Source: Litsea cubeba
Lineage: Eukaryota > Streptophyta > Magnoliopsida > Laurales > Lauraceae
Assembly (NCBI GenBank): GCA_012931725.1
Contig: CM022949.1
Span: 2,485,439-2,549,438, forward strand
DNA length: 64,000 bases
Reading direction: 5' to 3'
The translations under genes and the position numbers were made by a program. This document shows, one piece after another, positions 54,262 to 64,000 of this stretch. Under the pieces are notes generated by a model. The model had not been told where the DNA came from, did no database searches, and saw nothing but the letters and a program-made list of their open reading frames with translations. Position 1 is the stretch's first letter, and every line of letters begins with the position of its first letter.

Positions 54262-55200
54262 CTGCATATAGAAAGGCCTCTTAAGATGAACACCCCATTT
54301 GGTTTTATGATATTCGTTTTTCCTTTTTAATGCCATTTGATGGTATGCTAGCATATTAGGAAATGCACATGATTACAGTACAAAAATGAATAAAAGCAGA
54401 GAAATCTCATGTATTTATTTATTTACTTGTATATATTTTGAATGGTAATTATAAGGATCTGAGTGTTGGAGGATTCATTAGGATGGACAAAACTATGGCC
54501 CATTGAGTTGTAATTTTTATTTTTTAATGGACTGTTCGTTTTATGCATGAAGTGAAGTCAAAGGAAGAGAAAATAAGCAAATTCACAAAGTTTGGCGAAA
54601 TGCTCTATCCGATCAATCGAATATATGCTTGATTGTTCGGACTTGGGAGACCTTTCAGTTATTTTGGCTCTATCCATGACTATACCTCATCCGATCAATC
54701 AGATGGCGGCGACTTTAAACCCGAGTTGTTTCCAATTTATTCAAAATTTCACAATTCTTCTTCCACTGCAACCCTAACTCTTCTACACAAACCAAGAGTT
54801 ATTTAAGGACATTTTCTCTCAAACCAAAGGGTCTCTCTCTCTCCCATTCTAAACCCTACAACTTTTTGAGAGAACAATCATCTTTGTTAGAGTTATTTTT
54901 GTTGCAATTTGATTGGATGTATTCTTTTTAATCATAGCTTTTATTTTGTTGCAATTTGATTGGATGTATTCTTTTTAATCATAGCTTGATCTCTCATGCA
55001 CTCATACTTTTTAATCTTGGAATCTTCATGCATTTGTAGTTTGTGGCATCATATAATTAAGTCTTAATCTTTATGCATGTTTTGAGCTTTTCAATTTAGC
55101 ATCAAATGTATTTTGAAAATTCATTCATAAACATGTTTTGAATCACATTTTGAAACTCATTTTTCAAACATGTTAGCCTCTATTCAAGACTAGTTCTCCA
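54262..55200. other. CNGC intron or flank with LTR-like segment
   Basis: No exon seen. About 54478-54545 (ATGGACAAAACTATGG...CCATTGAG...AATGGAC) resembles the LTR fragment at 60580-60640. This suggests an old copia LTR of the same family. A 47-bp tandem duplication (GTTGCAATTTGATTGGATG...) lies at about 54900-54990. Confidence 0.35.
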
Positions 55201-57135
55201 TGGCCAAATTTCCCCTTTAAAAAATCATTTTCACAACTTTTTCTCAGGGAAAGTTTGGTTAACCAACCCTCAATTCGGTCAGCTTTTGGTTCCAATTCCA
55301 GAATATAAGAAAAGTTCAAGTCTGGCACTTCGGTTATATGTCTGTCAGCTGTCGGTTAAACGACGTGAGGAAGTTTGGTAAATCAAATTCAAATTTTATG
55401 ACCGTTGGAATATGACCGTTGGAATATGACCGTTGAGTTCGGTTAACCGAACGAAAAGTCGCTTAACCGACCACAGAGAGCCGTTGGAGACCATGTTTCT
55501 TTATAAATGAGCCTTTCCTTGGGACTTGAGCCAACACTTTTGAGTCTTTTAAGGGACAAGGAAGGTGGGAGAGCTAGGCTAAGGCTAGAGGAAGTAGGGT
55601 TGTAAACAGGTCGGTTCCGGTCCGGGTCCAGGGTGGAACCAGAACCGGAACCGTTTTCTTAGAAGGGGAACCGGAACCGATAAGAATAATGGGAACCAGA
55701 ACCGGAACCGTTTGTGAGGCGGGTCTGGTTCCGGTTCCGGGTCTAGACTAATACCTGTATTTTTTTAAAAAAAAATTATGCTTTTTTCACATTTCAATTG
55801 GATCACGTACCTACAAACACTAATGTGATATTTTATCTATCAATAACAGACACTTTTAACCAAAAACTCGAAAATCACATCCAAACCGGCAATGAGATGT
55901 AGAAAAGTAGAAAACCATAATGTAGAAAAGTAGAAAAGCAAAAAGGGTTCTGTTCTCACATAATAAAGTTACCTTATGTTAGTATATTTTGGGTCGGGTC
56001 CCGGGTCCACGGGTCTGAGTCATTGTGGATCCGGAACTGGAACCATTTAGGTATCGGTTCGAAAAAAAGGATCCGGAACTGGAACCATTTTCTTATCGGG
56101 ACCAAAATAAGGACCCAGACCCGGATCCTAACGGGTCGGAACCTTCGGGTAATCGGAGAATTGGGTACCCATTTACAACCCTAAAAAGAAGGCTATGAAG
56201 GCAAATCTATGGATCTCAATCTTTCATTCTTCAAATGGGTTTGCTCCCTTTGTCTCAAAATTAATTCATGCTTCTCTATAAACCTTTATTTTCATTTAGT
56301 GGCATGATTTAGTGTTCACTTAACATGTTCAAATGTTGGTTACTTAATATGCTTTTGATTTAAACATGATTAGTGATTTGACTTCAACGTTTGAATAGAT
56401 TTACACATGTTATCAAATTTATGTATTGAACAAACATGCAAGAACTGGGTTTAGTTTTTTAAAATTAGTTTGTTCATCATTTCGAAACATATGTACATCA
56501 TTTAATCACTCTATCTCTCATTTATGGCTTTTACCTTTGTATAAATTATGAGCATTCAATTTCAATAAGAGATAGGGAGTTTCAAACATATGCATCATTC
56601 ATAGATCTTTGCATTCATTATGCATATGTCTTAAATTGTGTTTTTATTTTTACATGAGCCTATGTTAAGAGGCATTAATAAGTACTTAATTGCATCTCTC
56701 TTAGTGCATTCATAGGCATAGATTTGAAAGAAAAGCTATATTGTTGTAAAGGTTATTGCCAAGCCTTAGAATAAAGCATAAGTGATTGTGAAGGTTAATG
56801 CTAAGCCTTAAAAAAGGTGTTTGTAAGGTTAGAGGTAAGTCTAAACCTCAAGATAAGATAGTGGAAAATCCGGTAGGGAAATCGGGAGCGGATGTAGGCA
56901 TGTTTGCCAAACCACTACAAATCTATTGTCTTATGGTGGTTGCTTACATATGGTATGATTAATGTTTATGCTATATGTTTTGTTTAGATCCTTTGATTGT
57001 TTACTCCTTAGAGACATCTCTTGTATTCAAATCAATTAATCTTCAAGGCATAATTGGCTAAGGGTTTTAAAAGTTGGTCTAGGTTTTGAGCTCACCCTAT
57101 TCACCCCCCTTCTAGGGTTCGGATCCCAGAATTTC
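55200..57135 (+). mobile_element. Probable Sirevirus-type LTR remnant
   Basis: TATA-like TTTATAAATGAGCC near 55500 and the characteristic U5 end CTCACCCTATTCACCCCCC near 57090-57110, followed by AATTTCAATC where a PBS would start, suggest a solo or orphan LTR of about 1.3 kb. A hAT-like element (55595-56183) is inserted in it. No paired LTR or TSD was found. Confidence 0.4.
55595..56183. mobile_element. Non-autonomous hAT-like element, copy 2 (589 bp)
   Basis: Begins TAGGGTTGTAAAC and ends TTTACAACCCTA. Its reverse complement follows copy 1 (5823-6429) closely along the whole length. Flanks AGAGGAAG (55587-55594) and AAAAGAAG (56184-56191) are an imperfect 8-bp duplication with two mismatches, so this copy is older or edited. 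Confidence 0.8.
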
Positions 57136-57539
57136 AATCTTCTCCAAAGTATCCATTGTTTCAAAGCTGAAGAATTAAAGCTTGGAGATCTATTCATCTA
57201 CTGTCTTGTAGTAGATTCACATTGAAGAGGCGTTCAAGGTAGTTGGTTTACGGTGAGTGTTAAATATTGTATATTTTACCCCTCATTAGTCCGAGTCTTA
57301 TCAGCATTTCACGTGCATATCGGATTAACGAATTATCACCGGCTATAACTTTACTTTAAGTCGACAAATGACGTCGTTTCTTTGCATCATTACATTGGAC
57401 ACGAAATTCTGAGCGAAATCGGCTACTCATTTGCATTCATACGAGTTCAGATAAGGGAGATACAAAGCGACAAAGTTTTCATGCATAAATCCGATAATTT
57501 TTTTATAGCGCATTTTTATGTAATTTCTGTTGTGTAGGT

Positions 57540-57990
57540 GGACCCTGCGACTCCGCCAATCAAAAGCCTCCAAGTTGCAACCAATCAAATTGAAGCAATC
57601 CATGTGAAAGGAAATGAGTCAATCAAAAGCCTCCAAATTGAAGGACCACATGACACAAGTGCTTCTACAAGAAAAAATTGTTGCAACCAATCAAATTGAA
57701 ACAATTCATGTGAAAGGAAGTTAGCGAACCAAAAGCCTCTAAATTGAAGGTCCACACAAAATAAATGCTTTTAGAAGGAAAGTTTGTTGCAACCAATCAA
57801 ATTAAAGCAATCCATTTGAAAGTAAATGAGCCAATCAAAAGCCTCTAAGTTGCAACCAATCAAATTGAAGCAATCCATATGAAAGCAAATGAGCCAATCA
57901 AAAGCCTCCAAGTTGCAATCAATCAAATGAAAGCAATCATTGCAAAAGAAAATGAGCGAATCAAATGTCCTCAATGTTTCTATAAATTGC
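57540..57990. repeat. 63-bp degenerate minisatellite
   Basis: Six to seven imperfect units contain TTGCAACCAATCAAATTGAAG, CAATCCATNTGAAAG and AAATGAGCCAATCAAAAGCC. The clearest 63-bp periodicity is at 57790-57960. A minus-strand ORF of repeating 21-residue units is a by-product. Confidence 0.75.
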
Positions 57991-59148
57991 AATGCATTTG
58001 TAGAGAGAGATATTTTTTGGGCAATTTTATTTTACTTTCTCTACACTTTTATATTGTAATTAGGAGCTTAAAACTAACTGATCTAGAGAGGCTGTGTAAT
58101 TGAAAATCATTAATGGAGATTTGGAACTCTTTCTTGATATTTAGTGGCTAAAGCTCTAAGTTTAAACTCTCCTTTTGAAGATAAGTAATGTAATTAGTTC
58201 AATTTCATGCTCGTTTTAGTTTAAATTTCCTAATTGTGCCTTAATTGATTAGCAGATTTTAGATTTAATTGTGCTAATCTCTCTCATTTCTCATGCTCTA
58301 TCTTTATAGTTGATGCCTGGATAATCTCAATTGATTCTTTGTAGTTGGATTAAGTTCTCTTACATAGCATGCTCTAGAGCCCTTATCTTTGATTTTTTGT
58401 AGCTTGATTTTGATATTTGATTGTTAGGGTAGCTAAATGATGATCTAGGATCTTGGCTTTTGATTTTCTTTACTTTGATCTTCATTGTTATACCATCCAA
58501 CCCAATTAGGCAAGTGATTGCTAATTGGATTGTAGATTTGGGATTTGAATTAGTACATCCATTGATTGGATTAATTACATACTTAGTGGATTTTGGATTA
58601 CATCCTTATTTGATTTGTTGTTTTTACTTCTAGATTGTTAGAACTACATTTCACATCACTTGTTTTAAAGTCCCACACATTTTACATCACATCTTCACCT
58701 TAAATCTTCTATTTCCACCACTATTCATCCACTAGTTTAGTGTAGTTTGTTAGATTCACTTAGATCTTATTAATTTCATATTTTAAATTATTAATTAAAA
58801 TAGTTTAGTTGCTATTCTAGTTTTATTCTACATTCCATTTAGTTTAATTTCATTTTTCACATCATTTATATGTAGTTTGCACACAAATTAGTCCACTAGT
58901 TTGTTAATCTAGCTTGATCAGTTGTTAATCCTATTTGTTAGTTCTAATTAATTGTTGTATTGTATAGTTTAGTAGTTTTAATTGTTCACTTCAATTGTCT
59001 ATATTAGCTATATCTTAGTTCAATTCTACTTTAATTGGATTCATTACTTCTTCCATCCTCTCTTCGTGGGATCGATAATCCGGACCATTTAGTCATTTAG
59101 TACCTGACGAAACCATAATCTTGCGGGTTGAACTAAATTATTATGTAA
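57991..59148. other. AT-rich, probably LTR/UTR-derived DNA
   Basis: No coding sequence. The phrase TCTTCGTGGGATCGATAATCC (about 59062-59082) and the following TTGCGGGTTGAAC are of a type often seen in the leader of plant LTR retrotransposons. I assign no element. Confidence 0.3.
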
Positions 59149-59162
59149 TTGATTTATCGATT

Positions 59163-60545
59163 ATCTCTTACGGAATTCAATAGAGAAGAAGCATCGACTA
59201 CAAAGCCCTCGTTGCTTGATGGAACCAATTATGCTTACTGGAAGGAAAGAATGATTGCTTTCCTTAGGGCTATAGATGATGAGGTCTGGGATGTTGTTGA
59301 AGGTTATACCAGACCTACAGCTGTTGCGGATAGGCAGACGATTATAAAACCTAATGCCCAGTGGACCCAAGTGGAAAACGGGCTTCTAATTACAACAACA
59401 AGGTAATTAGTGTCACATTCAAAGGTTTTACTGCCTCAGAGTTCTGCAAGATTTCTCCGTTGCATGGGACACCCTGCTAGGGGTATGCACAGTTTGGTTA
59501 AAACCGATTAACCGAACCGGACCGACCGACCGTTAACCGAATTTACCGGTTATTCTTAATCGATCGGGCGGTTGGTTAAAGATGTTTGAATATTTCGATT
59601 TTCGGTTAACGGTTCGGTTAACAAAAAAAATTAACCAAATTAACCGAACCGAACCAAAATTATAGCATACTAATATAATATACATTAATTAATAAGTATT
59701 AATTCATGTTACCAAGTACCAACTTAGTAACTTACCAAGTTACTATGTAACGTAGCACCTTCAATATATTATATATTTATATTTATCAAGATTAAATATG
59801 ATAATGAAATTAATAATATGACAAAAAAAAATAAACCATTGACATTAAACCCTAAATCCTAAGGTTAAAGGTCCTCCCAATAATTTAAAACCTTAAATAG
59901 TTTTTTTTTTTTTTTTGAATTGGGAACCATAAACCATATAAAACCTTATGAATATAAACCATAAACTCTATTAACTATATAACTATAGTCATGTTATAAA
60001 CTTAAACCCTAACCGATAAAATAATAAAACTATATTATGATAATATAAACCCTAAACTATAACACTATAAAACCTTAAACCTTTTTTTTTTATTTTTACC
60101 ATTGTGTATAGAGTGGCATTTGGGCTTTGGCCCAAAATAATGAAAATATAAGGCTTTTGTGAACTTAGCTTTTGGACTTTGACTTTGGCTCAAAATAATT
60201 GAAATTAACCGAACCGACCGAAACCTAAACCAATATTTTAGATTAACCGAACCAATTGTTAATCTTCTAAAAAATTTTGGTTTGGTTAAATGGTTGAAAT
60301 TAACCGAAAAATCTTAGTTAGGTTAAAAATATGTCAATAACCGAACCGACCGAATGCACACCCCTAGACTGTTCATGAGGGAACAAACACTGTCCATGAG
60401 GGAACAAACACTGTCAAGCACAAAAAGCTCCAAAATCTAACTACTGCTCCTGAAATCATGAGAATGAAAGATACAGAAACTTTTGATGAATTTTATGCAA
60501 AACTGAGCGACATTGATAACTCTAGTTTTAATTTGGGAGAGCAAT
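59163..60545 (+). pseudogene. Copia gag fragment interrupted by a hAT-like element
   Basis: 59163-59477 reads FNREEASTTKPSLLDGTNYAYWKERMIAFLRAIDDEVWDVVEGYTR and onward to AWDTL, with frame changes near 59390. 60367-60545 continues with TVHEGTN, KHKKLQNLTTAPEIMRMKDTETFDEFYAKLSDIDNSSFNLGE. It is the same Gag family as E3 and E4. The start codon is ACG, and 21 bp (TVHEGTN) is tandemly duplicated in frame at 60368-60409. The sequence then passes abruptly into LTR-like DNA. Confidence 0.8.
59478..60366. mobile_element. hAT-like non-autonomous element in the copia gag (889 bp)
   Basis: Ends TAGGGGTATGCAC and, inverted, GTGCATTCGG...; the right end reads GAATGCACACCCCTA. Inside, the subterminal regions are packed with GGTTAACCG/CCGAACC repeats, and the centre is AT-rich with no transposase. 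It splits the Gag codons between ACCCTG and ACTGTTCAT. I could not find an 8-bp target duplication. Confidence 0.7.
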
Positions 60546-60549
60546 TTGT

Positions 60550-60966
60550 TATCATTTTTGTTGGCTAATTTATGGGTTGGACAAAACTCTAGGTCCATTG
60601 AGCTGTATTTTCTATTTTATTTTAAAATGGACCGTGGTTGTGTCGTCGGAAGAGCTAAAGAGAAGAAAAAGGAGAAGATCGAGCAAACCCAAGTCCGATC
60701 GATCAGACAGTAGATGTGCCCTAGTTATTTGGGTGGTCCGATCAATCGGATCCATCGTCCAATTGATCTCACAGGTGCGGGCACAGCGGGAAAGTCTCCT
60801 ATTCTGTTGCGAATTAGTTTCTTTTTGAGACTTGGTTTCCCACTTTGAGTCCTATTTGTGTTCTAACTACAAGGGACGAATTTGGGGCTATAAATAGGGT
60901 ATTGCTCTTAACCCTAGAATTCACCACTCATTAATCTGAGCCAGAGATATCTTAGAGAGAGATTAT
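60550..60966 (+). repeat. Partial copia LTR (target of E4)
   Basis: LTR-like DNA with a TATA box (GGCTATAAATAGGG at about 60892-60905) in a context matching the E3 LTR (GGGGATATAAATTGGG). It is cut off by E4 at 60966. The start is TGTTATC (60549) or TGTTGGC (60560). The remainder should lie beyond the window. Confidence 0.55.
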
Positions 60967-61650
60967 TGAAGAATTTTTAGGACCCACTAGAATGAATTAC
61001 TAGTTCTAATTTAACCAATCAATGCAGTGGAAATAAACCAATCAGACAGAACTAGCAAATAAATCTACCAAGCAATCACCACAAGAAGACAGACACAAAT
61101 TTTACCATGGAAACCCTTTTCCGGAGAAAAACCACGAACCAGAAATCAAGAGTTCACGAACAGTTTACAAGATATACTCACAAGCTCATGTACTTGAGTC
61201 TGTACCTCGACCTCAGGACTGTAGTTGTTCTTGCACAGAATCCACTAACACGACTTCCACCGTGCACCGTTCTCCTTACTTAATCTCCTCGCACCTTGTC
61301 CACCAAGATGATCAATCTTCTACAAGAGAGTAGAAGCAACAAAACCTTCTAGAGCAGTCCTTCAGAATAATCTCTCAATGGCTCTAGAGAAACAAGAGAA
61401 TCTCTCTTAGGGTATTCTAATCTCAGATCAAGAGAGATAATTAACTTCTTGTGTGTCTGCTTTGGGTTGAGAGAATCACCCAATAAATAGGCCCAAATTC
61501 GTGCATAAGTATTCTAATTAAACTCCAATCAGAATAGCACTTAGCATCAAACTCTTTAAAAGAGTTCGGTTCGGACTGGGCATTCCCATCCAAGCTTGCT
61601 ATAGCGAGACACCCTACTGCCATGGGCTCTGTCAACATAATATTCTAACA
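60967..61650 (-). repeat. E4 3' LTR (684 bp)
   Basis: On the minus strand it starts TGTTAGAATATTATG, just after the polypurine AAAAAGGGGGAGAT, and ends AATTCTTCA. One arm of the E3 hairpin (TCTCGCTATAGCAAG) is present near 61608-61594; the second is not. Confidence 0.88.
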
Positions 61651-61989
61651 ATCTCCCCCTTTTTGCAATTCTTGGACAAAATTTCCAGAAAAAATACAAT
61701 TCGATATACCCAAAAGTAAAACCCAAAATACATTGAATTTTTTTAAAAAAAATTCAGCACTGTAGATCTCGTATTGCCTTTGCTTGCTTGAACGTTCAGA
61801 TCTTGAATTGCCTTGGCTTGTAAAGCTCCCCCTAGCTCCATTTTTCTCCCCCTATTTTTGTTCATAATTGACAAACAAATATTATCATGCAGCTTCTGTC
61901 AACCTGGATGCAGTAGCTCTCCCTCAATATTGACTGCCCCTCAGAAAGATCTTCGTATCAGCACTGGGGTGGGGGCTTGATCTTGCAGA

Positions 61990-63890
61990 TCAGGGGTGAT
62001 GAAGCTTAGGCACACACACTTGTAAATTTAAATATTTTAGCAAAGTGTATACCAATACAGAAGAGAGGTCTTCTTTCTTGACCCAGACAGCTTTGGTATT
62101 CGTCTTTTTCAGCTCAGTCTTCTGTGTTTTCCATTGCTTCTGATTCGGTAAACTTCGCAGCTTGTTGCAATAGGGTCGAATATGTCCTTTAATTCCACAA
62201 TGATGACAAGTGGGGATTCGTTCAGGACGTGACACATTCTGCTTTGTTTGAGCTTTCTTTGCAACACTAGCAACATGATTAGTAATAATTGAATTTTTAA
62301 CAAAACAATTATTACCTTTGACATTTGAAGTGGATGCTCCATTAGCGTAGCCAATGCCATGCTTGTCAGTGTTTGCCTTTTGACTGCACAATATGTCATC
62401 TAATTTTTTAGACCCGGTATTCATCCTGTTCAATGAAGTTTTAGCAGTGTCTAACTCAGATAGAATCATCTTGAGTCTTCCATTCAAATCAGAATTCCCT
62501 GCTTTCAAAGTCTTCATATCAGAATCAAGTAAGTCACACTTTTGTGATTCTGCAGTCAATCTGTCAGCCAACTTGTTATTTTCATCCTCCAATTTTTGTA
62601 CTTTTGTAAGTGAATCTGTAAGTTCAGCTTTCAAGGAGGAATTCTGCTCTTCAGACATTTGCCAATTAATAGCAACTTTTTCATTCACTTTAACCATCTT
62701 CATGGTTTTCTTGAAAAGTGTTTCATATTCAGCTTTCCAATCTGGTTCTGCCTCTGACTCAGTATCTTGATTAGTCTCAGCTTCAGAAGAAACATGGGAA
62801 GCAACAGAACTAGAAGTTGCCATAAAAGCAATAAACTTCCCCTTGCCAGTGTCAGACTTGTCAGACTCAGGATTTTCATCATTCTCATCAGAAGTGTCAT
62901 CTTCCCAAGTAGTATTCAAGGCCTTCTTTTGAGATTTTTTGTTTCCGCAATCATTAGCAATGTGTCCATAGCATTGACACTCATAACATTGAATCCCTTT
63001 AAAAGATTTCTTCTTTCCAGAATTTTTAGGGATCTTCACATTAGTTTTCTGTCCCTTCATAAAAAGCTTAAATTGCTTCATGAATTGTACAGCAACTTGG
63101 GGATCAATTTCCTCTGAATCGGAATTTGAATCACTTGCAACTTTCTTATATGATTCATTGGACAATTTCTTGAATGATTTCTTGAACGCTTTCAAAGCAA
63201 TATCTTGAGATTTTGTCTTCCCATTAGACCTAAGGTTTGCTTCAAAAGTTTGTAGGTTGCCAACCAACTCATCAACTTTGAGCGTTTTCAGATTTTTATT
63301 TTCCTCTATGGCCACAACCTTTCCATCAAACCTTTCTAGGAGAGACCTCAAAATCTTTTTAACAATTCTGTTTTCAGGAATTGGTTCTCCCAAAGTAAAG
63401 GTATCATTCACAATTGCATTCAGCTTCGAATTGAAATCATCAAAAGTTTCATCATCTTCCATCTTTATGGTTTCGAAGGCTGCATACAATTTCTGAAGTT
63501 TCGACTATTTGACAGTGTCAGTCCCTTCATGCACAGTCTGTAGAATATCCCAAGCTTTTTTGCAGTAGTGCATGTAGAAATTCTACGAAACTCAGACATA
63601 TTAACTCCATTATAAATAGCATTCAAGGCCCTAGAGTTACAAGTGGCAGCCAACTCTTCTTCCTTAGTCCACTTATCTTCAGGTTTGGGATCAGTTAGCC
63701 GATCAGCAGTAATAGTGGGCAAGGAATAGCCATTCTCAACAGATTTTCAAACTTTCAGATCTATGGCTTTCAAGAAGGCAATCATCCTGGCTTTCCAATA
63801 AGTATAATTGCTACCATCTAACAGAGAAGGCTTATTGGTTGAAGTGCTTTCACGGTAGATATCTATTCTAGCAATATTTGGATCAACACA
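61990..63890 (-). pseudogene. E4 gag, nearly intact
   Basis: The main frame is open for 499 codons (63489-61990): the capsid segment DETFDDFNSKLNAIVNDTF, KKILRSLLERF, then CCHC CYECQCYGHIANDC (about 62985-62944). An acidic stretch and a long coiled coil (62700-62430) follow, then a second CCHC, CHHCGIKGHIRPYC (about 62206-62165), and a C-terminus ending before any protease motif. The N-terminal 130 codons (63890-63510) are damaged: ATA in place of the start ATG, TGA for Trp near 63745, a 1-bp loss in an A-run near 63557 and TAG near 63508. So the C-terminal two-thirds is preserved better than in E3. Confidence 0.85.
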
Positions 63891-63905
63891 ATAAAATAGT
63901 GTAAC

Positions 63906-63921
63906 CCACTCTGATACCAAT
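63906..63921 (-). other. E4 primer-binding site
   Basis: On the minus strand AATTGGTATCAGAGTG directly follows the 5' LTR, a match to the initiator tRNA-Met site used by copia elements. Confidence 0.8.
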
Positions 63922-64000
63922 TAAAGATTTTTTAAGACCCACTAGAATGAATTACTAGTTCTAATTTAACCAATCAATGCAGCTGAAATAAACCAATCAG
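63922..64000 (-). repeat. E4 5' LTR (partial)
   Basis: The 79 bp present match 60967-61046 of the 3' LTR (shared GACCCACTAGAATGAATTAC) with a few changes. The rest lies outside the window. Confidence 0.85.

Larger units (their letters stand above)
60967..64000 (-). mobile_element. E4: gag-only Sirevirus-like copia element (continues past window)
   Basis: Minus-strand element. The 3' LTR is at 60967-61650, gag at 61990-63890, PBS at 63906-63921, and the 5' LTR starts at 63922 and is cut by the window end. The left flank is ATTAT (60962-60966), the expected target duplication. The internal region is 2.27 kb without pol. The noncoding stretch after gag (61660-61985) matches that of E3 (51165-51440), so both descend from one deleted ancestor. 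Confidence 0.88.

Noticed and set aside
57771..57992. Minus-strand ORF with repeated DCFNLIGCNLEAFDWLI units
   Set aside because: By-product of the 63-bp minisatellite. No start context, promoter or homologue is apparent.

Overview
This is plant nuclear DNA, almost certainly from an angiosperm. It carries one recognisable host gene, the 3' half of a cyclic nucleotide-gated channel (CNGC) on the minus strand. Nearly everything else is transposable-element DNA: Ty3/gypsy elements of the Tat type, Ty1/copia elements, a LINE, a SINE, a TRIM and hAT-like non-autonomous elements. No rRNA, genuine tRNA, CRISPR or bacterial-type operon is visible. The species cannot be named from sequence alone.

Left part (1-6924): noncoding, repeat-rich DNA with AT-rich minisatellites, a signal-peptide-like minus-strand ORF of doubtful status (4630-4824), and a 607-bp hAT-like element (5823-6429) with a perfect 8-bp target duplication. 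Next come two related Tat-type gypsy elements, both complete between LTRs. E1 (6925-15894, target duplication ACTTC) has LTRs about 1% diverged. It keeps gag but has lost protease, RT, RNase H and integrase. E2 (16648-29024, duplication ATGGC) has LTRs about 5% diverged. It keeps a full but broken gag-PR-RT-RNaseH-second RNaseH-INT set. Downstream of pol both carry a short-unit tandem array (57-bp units in E1, 60-bp in E2). Beyond the array lie two antisense genes: a spliced 'putative gypsy-type transposon' ORF, and a 44-47 codon ORF, conserved between the elements, with its own antisense TATA box.

Centre and right (29025-64000): the CNGC gene runs leftwards. Four exons (54261-53948, 53034-52923, 33470-33234, 31066-30359) join in frame from the pore region to the stop codon. 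The intron between the second and third is about 19.5 kb. It holds a SINE, a short-LTR copia element E6 (37488-43183), MITE-like elements, and a LINE (44795-52636). The LINE's endonuclease reading frame is split by a gag-only Sirevirus-like copia element E3 (48105-52134), whose 5' LTR is in turn split by a TRIM (48166-48602). A fragment of the CNGC 3' end is duplicated at 29188-29631.

The right end, inside the next upstream CNGC intron or beyond the gene, holds a LTR remnant containing a second copy of the 607-bp hAT family, a 63-bp minisatellite, a broken copia gag carrying another hAT-like insertion, and a second gag-only Sirevirus-like element E4 (60967 to beyond 64000, minus strand). E3 and E4 share the same truncation just before the protease, so they look like members of one propagating gag-only family.
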